A DNA stretch of 12,980 nt. Origin: Candidatus Cloacimonadota bacterium. GTDB taxonomy: Bacteria > Cloacimonadota > Cloacimonadia > Cloacimonadales > TCS61. The position numbers and the translations under genes were made by a program. Shown in pieces: positions 9,401 through 12,980 of this stretch. The stretch lies in contig DAOUVH010000010.1 of the NCBI GenBank assembly GCA_030667725.1, forward strand, positions 1 to 12,980, read 5' to 3'. Below the pieces are notes generated by a model. It saw only the letters and a program-made list of their open reading frames with translations. It was not told where the DNA came from and ran no database searches. Each line of letters opens with the position of its first letter. Within the stretch, counting starts at the first letter, position 1.

Positions 9401-9918
9401 CTAAATTCAATAATTTACGTGGATTCCAGAAACTGGGGATCAATGCAGGTGAACCGAGTAATCATAATTTCGTTCTTTTCTATGGTGAATTACCATGTGA
9501 AGAGCAGAAGAAACGCATAAAAAACAGTAATTTTATTGTATCGGTCAATACTCATATCGATGATGCAGACTCTTCACATTTGCTCTTACCTAAAGCATCA
9601 TATCTTGAAATGGAATCAACTTCAATTGCAGATGATGGTAGAATTTCGAGCTTTAATAACCCAAAAAATTCAACTATCCATAATGAACTTCTTCGTATCT
9701 TCAAGAAAGCCGGATTACTTACTGCACAAGAAGCTAAAATTTCGTTCTGGAATAAAAAAGCCAAATCATTCTTAGAAGAAAAAGTGAAAGCAAGAACTCT
9801 ATCTAACCAGGAACTTATTGATTACTTATATACAATTGAGAATATGAACTTTGATGCACCTAAACAAGCTAGTGTTCAGAAGAAACGAATAACAAAACTT
9901 AAGAAAATGGCTAAGTAG
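6487..9918 (+). CDS. Large fusion subunit: NuoG-like Fe-S head + GltD/NfnB FAD/NADPH module + Fe-S clusters + degenerate molybdopterin domain
   Basis: The 1143-residue protein is a mosaic. Residues 1-78 are a [2Fe-2S] ferredoxin (Cys34, 45, 48, 62). His94, Cys98, Cys102, Cys106, then Cys145, 149 and 153 form a combined NuoG His-Cys and GltD-type two-cluster region. Residues about 190-505 are a GltD/NfnB-type flavoprotein: FAD site GAGPSG at 198-203, NADPH site GGGNTA at 328-333 with YRRTRQEMPA at 351-360, and a second FAD motif AGGDFRRGPATA at 475-486. Cys575/578/580/586, Cys625/628/631/635 and Cys668/671/674/678 are further clusters. Cys704/707/711/739 begin a molybdopterin-oxidoreductase-type domain (to about 1075) that is much shorter than in formate dehydrogenases and lacks a recognisable Mo-binding Cys/Sec. 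There is no H-cluster motif. With the NuoE/NuoF partners this suggests a ferredoxin-dependent NADH:NADP+ transhydrogenase of the Stn type. Residues 911-923 are a very acidic linker. AAAGGA at 6473-6478 supports ATG 6487. A terminator follows directly. The domains are seen; the activity is inferred. Confidence 0.85.
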   Translation: MITIKINGKKVKTEKGNNILDVAKENGIEIPTLCHDKELSPYGSCWVCAVKVKDRKGFVTACGTEALDGMEIETDSQGVHKARKMALELLLSDHYADCEAPCKTACPNQVDIQSYVSLIANGQHQEAVKVIKETLPMPLSIGRVCPAFCEEECRRSIVEESVAIRQLKRHAADFDIFNKTPYIPKKDADNGKKVIIVGAGPSGLTCGYYLSNKGYDVTVLESAPKAGGWLRYGIPEYRLPKRILDKEIKLMCKNGMKIKYKTELGKDITLSELNEQYDAVFLAIGAQNAVPMRVKGSNIDGCFLGVDFLRDLTLGKKIKLEKKVAVIGGGNTAIDCARTAARMGANVTLVYRRTRQEMPAEAYEVDAAEEEGIKFHFLTNPVENIGKKGKLKSIKMEKMKLGEPDDSGRRRPEPTGEFFKEEYGAVIAAISQKPEIDFVAKKENQIKGKELSLTRWDTVIADEETQFTGLGNIFAGGDFRRGPATAIEAIADGRKAAEAIDRLLNNKPLIGSIKLFDSKKEKKLKDVDPKEFEQYEEIPRFKMPELEPRLRASNFKEIELGFEEDEEARAEADRCLECGCQVNETCDLRRFATDYNIEVDLFMGDKNKHPIDDSHPFIRRDANKCINCGRCVRICADVQGPGVLGYIYRGFTTYVAPEFGESLSKTNCEICGKCIEVCPVGALLPKNSNIKLNPHLSEKTIQNCGLCGTGCNIEVSVQDNRVTIVEPADGETFNQRDLCFDGKFGWQIFEDEERITHPYQRKNDQWIPIKNIDKAAKIIEEKLQTAESKMIYISPTSSIEETLLIQHIAKKIGSEISSLSIYDSFVDNLFDTNLYTKTYDDLEQAEYIVLVGKISKVYKTIARRLQRKGAKLILITNETGDFNDFADELHNDEPIVKILEKILQYNIDQVKDEMDDFDDEEQHVEPLKLDLPEKTVFMYNRDLISEESIWNIWAISSLVCNFEKGSGIFPTSKFNNLRGFQKLGINAGEPSNHNFVLFYGELPCEEQKKRIKNSNFIVSVNTHIDDADSSHLLLPKASYLEMESTSIADDGRISSFNNPKNSTIHNELLRIFKKAGLLTAQEAKISFWNKKAKSFLEEKVKARTLSNQELIDYLYTIENMNFDAPKQASVQKKRITKLKKMAK

Positions 9919-9925
9919 TGAAAGC

Positions 9926-9960
9926 AAAAAAATCAGGGGTGGATAACCACCCCTATTTTT
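9926..9960 (+). terminator. Strong intrinsic terminator of the redox operon
   Basis: An 8-bp GC-rich perfect stem (AGGGGTGG at 9935-9942, CCACCCCT at 9947-9954) with an ATAA loop is followed by ATTTTT. A run of seven A's (9926-9932) lies before the stem, so it could also act on the other strand. It begins 8 bases after the stop of the large subunit and is the clearest GC-rich hairpin I see in the window. Confidence 0.92.
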
Positions 9961-10043
9961 AGCAATCATACACATTAATAAATTACTTGCGTTAATTCAT
10001 TATTCTTTTTTATTTAGTTACATCTTAATTTTTAAGGGATATT

Positions 10044-11354
10044 ATGCGGAATTTTGTTATATTTATTATAATTATCTGCTCTGTTAGTTTTTTGATAGCA
10101 GGTACTAGAATTGATAGTTTGGAAGTATATTTGAAGACAGCCGATCAAGATGAAAAGGTTGTTATTCTAAATAAACTTTCACAAGCATATCAGGAAATAT
10201 CAGCTCGTAAAAGTATAACATATGCCCAATCGGCTCTTCAAATTTCTCAAGAATCTGGTATTAGGATAGATATTGCTACATCGCTTACAAATCTAGGTTC
10301 AGCTTATTATCATCTCGGCAATTATAATAAAGCTCTGGAGTTTCATTCTAAATCCCTTGAAATATATCAACAACTTGCAGATAAACCAGGAATGCTGATC
10401 GTTAATAATTGTATTGGTCGTGATAATGAAAAACTTGGTAATTATGATCAATCCTTAAATTTCTTTCTTATCTCTTTAAAACTAAGTAATGAAATTAATG
10501 ACCAAAATGGTATTTCGATGGGACTCAACAATTTAGGAAATCTTTATCACTCATTGAATAACTACGATAAAGCTCTTGAATATTACCAGCAAGCACTTGA
10601 TCTAGAAAAGGATAGTGGAAATAAAAAAGAAATCTCTTTAGCGCTAAATAATATTGGGATCATGTATACGAATCGTGGAGATTATTCAAAATCTCTAGAA
10701 TACTATAATCAATCTTTACAAATCGAACAAGAACTTGGTAATATAAAAGGTATTTCATCGGTACTGAATAATTTGGGTATTGTTCATCAAAAATTAAATG
10801 AATATGATAAAGCACTGACCTACTTCCAAAGATCACTGGATCTGATCCTGGAAACAGGCAATCAATATGGAATTGCTGAAACATTTATCAATATTGGTCA
10901 ATTGCAAATATTGATGAACAATATGGCTGACGCATACGCAAATATTAGCCAAGGTCTTAAATTTGCTACTGATATTGGAGCACAACAGCTAATAATGAAT
11001 GGCTATCTAGCGCTATCAGATTTCTATAAAGTAAATAAAAATAGTGATGAATCACTTCGATATTTTAGACTTCACACAAAAATTAAAGATGAAATTTTCA
11101 GTGAAGAAATGACTCAAAAAATAACAAACATGCAGTCACAGTTTGAAATGGGTGAAAGAGAGCATGACTTTGTTCAATTAGAAAAAAACAATCAAATAAT
11201 GGAGTTACAGACCGAAAAAAAGAATCTGTATTTATTATTACTTCTTGCCAGTCTATTCATGGTCACTGGTTTTTCAGTAGTTCAATATAATCGAAACAAA
11301 AACAAAAAAAACAACAATTTAATATTGCAAAATGAAATTCTTGATAGAATGTAA
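10044..11354 (+). CDS. TPR-repeat sensor with signal peptide and C-terminal membrane helix (probably the front half of a split receptor)
   Basis: The 436-residue product starts with a signal peptide or signal anchor (about 1-20). It then carries about six tetratricopeptide repeats of 40-residue period (about 80-310, each with an NxLGxxYxxLxxYxKALEYYxQAL-like pattern), a helical stretch (340-393), one membrane helix (about 394-414) and a basic/coiled segment ending NEILDRM. The TPR part would lie in the periplasm and the end in the cytoplasm. AAGGGA at 10034-10039 supports ATG 10044. The unusual point is the ending: TAA 11352-11354 is followed in the same frame by eight sense codons and then by the whole GAF-HD-GYP protein. 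TPR-TM-coiled-coil modules normally lead straight into a cytoplasmic signalling domain, so this looks like the N-terminal half of one gene broken by a nonsense codon. Whether the short form still works alone cannot be told. Confidence 0.8.
   Translation: MRNFVIFIIIICSVSFLIAGTRIDSLEVYLKTADQDEKVVILNKLSQAYQEISARKSITYAQSALQISQESGIRIDIATSLTNLGSAYYHLGNYNKALEFHSKSLEIYQQLADKPGMLIVNNCIGRDNEKLGNYDQSLNFFLISLKLSNEINDQNGISMGLNNLGNLYHSLNNYDKALEYYQQALDLEKDSGNKKEISLALNNIGIMYTNRGDYSKSLEYYNQSLQIEQELGNIKGISSVLNNLGIVHQKLNEYDKALTYFQRSLDLILETGNQYGIAETFINIGQLQILMNNMADAYANISQGLKFATDIGAQQLIMNGYLALSDFYKVNKNSDESLRYFRLHTKIKDEIFSEEMTQKITNMQSQFEMGEREHDFVQLEKNNQIMELQTEKKNLYLLLLLASLFMVTGFSVVQYNRNKNKKNNNLILQNEILDRM
11352..11354 (+). 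other. Single in-frame TAA splitting a TPR-TM-GAF-HD-GYP reading frame
   Basis: The frame beginning at 10044 is open to 12635 except for this one TAA. Around it the codons read EILDRM, stop, AEKRLIKRLRIEKIITKISS, which is the usual charged helix leading into a GAF domain. A CAA (Gln) or GAA (Glu) codon at this place would restore an 863-residue protein. Possible explanations are a recent nonsense mutation, a sequencing or assembly error, or stop readthrough; the sequence alone cannot separate them. Confidence 0.8.
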
Positions 11355-11378
11355 GCAGAAAAAAGATTAATAAAAAGA

Positions 11379-12635
11379 TTGAGAATTGAGAAGATCATCA
11401 CAAAGATATCTTCTAGATTTATTAATGTATCGGATTTTGATACAGCTGTTGATGAAACATTAAAAGAAATTGGTAGGATGTGTGAAGCAAGTCGCTCCTA
11501 CCTTTTTTTACTGGATAATGATAAAGACACATTAGATAACACTCATGAATGGTGCAAAGATGGTGTACAACCTCAAGTAAGTAATCTTCAGGATATTCCT
11601 ACCGATTCATTACCCTGGTGGATGAATAAATTAGAGAATGATGAGGTAATCCATATTGCAGATGTTTCTAAAATGCCAACTGAAGCTCATCAAGAAAAAA
11701 AAATACTGCAAGATCAGAATATCAAGTCCTTATTAGTTCTACCGTTGAGATCTGCAAACAATCTGATCGGTTTCATGGGATTTGATAATGTAACTAAAGC
11801 AGAAGAATGGAAGGAAGAAGAGCTTTCACTCTTAAAAATTTCTACTGAAATTTTAGGAGTCTATTTTGAAAAAAGAGAGATAGACAATAAATTAGAACAA
11901 GCTTATTTTGGATTAGAAAAACGAATTCATGATAGAACTAGAGAGTTGGCTGAAACAAATCACGAACTACAAGTTGAAGTTACTGAAAGGAAGAGAATTG
12001 AGATCCAACTTAATGATAGTTTCCTCAGGTTAAAAAAAGCTATTGAAGAGACCATAAATGCCTTTATCTCTGCAGTTGAAATTCGTGATCCATATACTGC
12101 TGGACATCAGCTTAGAGTCGCAAAATTAAGCTATGAAATTGCAAGTGAAATGAAATTGAATAAAATGCAACTTGATGCAATACGAATCGCTGCGATTCTT
12201 CATGATATAGGAAAAATTTATATCCCGAATGAAATTCTCTCTAAACCATCTGCACTTACAGAAACAGAATTCAGCGTGATCAAGAATCATCCTCTTGCTG
12301 GTTATGATATATTAAAAACAATAGATTTTCAAATGCCAATCGCTAAAATTGTATATCAACATCATGAGAAAATTAATGGTTCAGGTTATCCACAAGGTCT
12401 TATTGGAAATGAAATTATGTTGGAAGCAAGGATCGTTAATGTTGCTGATGTTGTTGATGCAATGATCTCCCAACGTCCTTATCGCTCTTCACATGGTATT
12501 GAGCATGCACTCGAAGAGATCACGATCAATGCTGGTATCTTGTATGATCCGGAAGTAGTGGAAATTTGTTTAGATTTATTCAATGAAAAAGGATTCCAAT
12601 TCGAAGAGATTAAAATAAGAACTGCTCCGAGATAA
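11379..12635 (+). CDS. GAF-HD-GYP protein, predicted cyclic-di-GMP phosphodiesterase (back half of a split receptor)
   Basis: Read from TTG 11379, this gives 418 residues. A GAF domain spans about 12-165 (SYLFLLD near 40-46, SLLVLPL near 117-123, LIGFMGFDN near 129-137), a coiled coil about 168-222, and a full HD-GYP domain about 223-405. Its signatures are DPYTAGHQ at 237-244, HD at 275-276 with IGK, His304, the HH pair at 328-329, GYP at 336-338 and ADVVDAM at 356-362. All metal-site residues I can check are present, so c-di-GMP hydrolysis is likely. The start is doubtful: TTG 11379 has no ribosome binding site, and the frame continues upstream through 11355 to the TAA ending the TPR gene. 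I therefore think the true product began at 10044. As it stands the domain would be made only by readthrough, reinitiation or weak internal initiation. The HD-GYP part closely resembles those at 766-1944 and 12704 onward. Confidence 0.8.
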   Translation: MRIEKIITKISSRFINVSDFDTAVDETLKEIGRMCEASRSYLFLLDNDKDTLDNTHEWCKDGVQPQVSNLQDIPTDSLPWWMNKLENDEVIHIADVSKMPTEAHQEKKILQDQNIKSLLVLPLRSANNLIGFMGFDNVTKAEEWKEEELSLLKISTEILGVYFEKREIDNKLEQAYFGLEKRIHDRTRELAETNHELQVEVTERKRIEIQLNDSFLRLKKAIEETINAFISAVEIRDPYTAGHQLRVAKLSYEIASEMKLNKMQLDAIRIAAILHDIGKIYIPNEILSKPSALTETEFSVIKNHPLAGYDILKTIDFQMPIAKIVYQHHEKINGSGYPQGLIGNEIMLEARIVNVADVVDAMISQRPYRSSHGIEHALEEITINAGILYDPEVVEICLDLFNEKGFQFEEIKIRTAPR

Positions 12636-12703
12636 TTTTTTTCGTTGGCTCAGCTAAATAATATTATGTTAGGTACATATATAATCAAACCAAATGGAGT
12701 ATT

Positions 12704-12980
12704 ATGGAAAAGATCGTAAATGCTCTTTTAGCTGCAATTGAAATTTGTGATCCATATACTGCCGGACATCAAAAAAGGGTTGCAACTTTAACTTTGGCAA
12801 TCGCAAGAGAAATGGGTTTTAATCAGAAACAGTTAGATGTAATTAGAATTGCAGCGATTCTACATGATATTGGCAAGATCAATCTTCCAACCGAGATATT
12901 ATGCAAGCCCGGTAAATTGGTTCCATGTGAATATAATCTTATTAAAATTCATTCAGAAGCGGGATATCAAATATTAAAGA
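12704..12980 (+). CDS. HD-GYP domain protein (partial, 5' end)
   Basis: The first 92 residues of a third HD-GYP protein are present before the window ends. The frame starts at ATG 12704, with GGAG at 12696-12699 just before it and an in-frame TAA upstream at 12659. It opens almost directly on the HD-GYP domain: DPYTAGHQ at 16-23, the catalytic HD at 54-55 with IGK, and His83. The GYP half lies beyond the edge. No sensor domain or membrane helix precedes the catalytic domain, unlike the other two HD-GYP genes here, so it is either a soluble stand-alone enzyme or has a sensor at its C-terminus. It lies 68 bases after the GAF-HD-GYP gene and is probably a local paralogue of it (strong similarity in AIEIxDPYTAGHQxRVA and IRIAAILHDIGKI). 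Confidence 0.82.
   Translation, partial: MEKIVNALLAAIEICDPYTAGHQKRVATLTLAIAREMGFNQKQLDVIRIAAILHDIGKINLPTEILCKPGKLVPCEYNLIKIHSEAGYQILK

Noticed and set aside
6487..9918. Large subunit as a [FeFe]-hydrogenase (HydA) or formate dehydrogenase
   Set aside because: None of the H-cluster signature motifs (TSCCPxW, MPCxxK, ExMxCxxGC types) is present, and the molybdopterin-type domain is too short and lacks the active-site Cys/Sec. The GltD/NfnB module points to NADPH chemistry instead.
9987..10016. TTGCGT and TATTTA with an 18-base gap before the TPR gene
   Set aside because: Position after a strong terminator is right for a promoter, but both hexamers are poor matches in an AT-rich gap.
12680..12685. 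Perfect TATAAT upstream of the third HD-GYP gene
   Set aside because: No -35 element is visible 16-18 bases upstream, and AT-rich sequence makes the hexamer likely by chance. Transcription could also read through from the preceding gene.
1..12980. tRNA, rRNA, CRISPR, insertion sequences, attachment sites
   Set aside because: I saw no clover-leaf candidates, spaced direct repeats, transposase motifs or terminal inverted repeats in the gaps, which are all under 200 bases.

Overview
The window is AT-rich, and every gene I can support lies on the + strand. Start regions often carry Shine-Dalgarno-like AGGG/GGGG motifs, and several starts look like TTG. An outer-membrane beta-barrel gene points to a Gram-negative envelope. 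A ferredoxin/NAD(P)H flavin and iron-sulfur complex points to an anaerobic, fermentative or syntrophic metabolism. The overall style (low GC, Lys/Ile/Asn-rich proteins, DUF5916 barrel, TPR-linked signalling proteins, several HD-GYP proteins) fits the FCB side of the tree, with a Cloacimonadota-like bacterium as my best guess. That assignment is inference, since no rRNA or marker gene is present.

Layout. (1) Positions 1-95 hold the tail of an unidentified gene. (2) Positions 128-4045 look like one signalling/envelope transcription unit: a seven-helix membrane protein, an overlapping TM-PAS-HD-GYP protein (a predicted c-di-GMP phosphodiesterase), and a secreted DUF5916-type protein with a CBM9-like head and an outer-membrane barrel. 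It ends near a probable weak terminator at 4118-4150. (3) Positions 4244-9918 are a tight three-gene operon: a NuoE-like subunit, a NuoF-like subunit with a C-terminal ferredoxin domain, and a 1143-residue fusion. The fusion combines a NuoG-type iron-sulfur head, a GltD/NfnB-type FAD/NADPH module, more ferredoxin clusters and a shrunken molybdopterin-type domain. It carries neither an H-cluster nor a formate dehydrogenase active-site motif. The best reading is an electron-bifurcating NADH/NADPH/ferredoxin transhydrogenase resembling the Sporomusa-type (Stn) complex. A strong intrinsic terminator closes the operon at 9926-9960. (4) Positions 10044-12635 encode a TPR-TM protein and a GAF-HD-GYP protein in the same frame, separated by one in-frame TAA at 11352. 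They read as a single 863-codon receptor split by a nonsense codon. (5) Positions 12704-12980 begin a third, stand-alone HD-GYP gene that runs off the window.

The redox operon would balance NADH, NADPH and reduced ferredoxin in the cytoplasm. It is flanked on both sides by related HD-GYP signalling genes with different sensor fronts (7TM/PAS, TPR/GAF, none visible). No diguanylate cyclase (GGDEF) is visible. The most noteworthy points are the split TPR-GAF-HD-GYP gene and the unusual architecture of the transhydrogenase-like fusion subunit.
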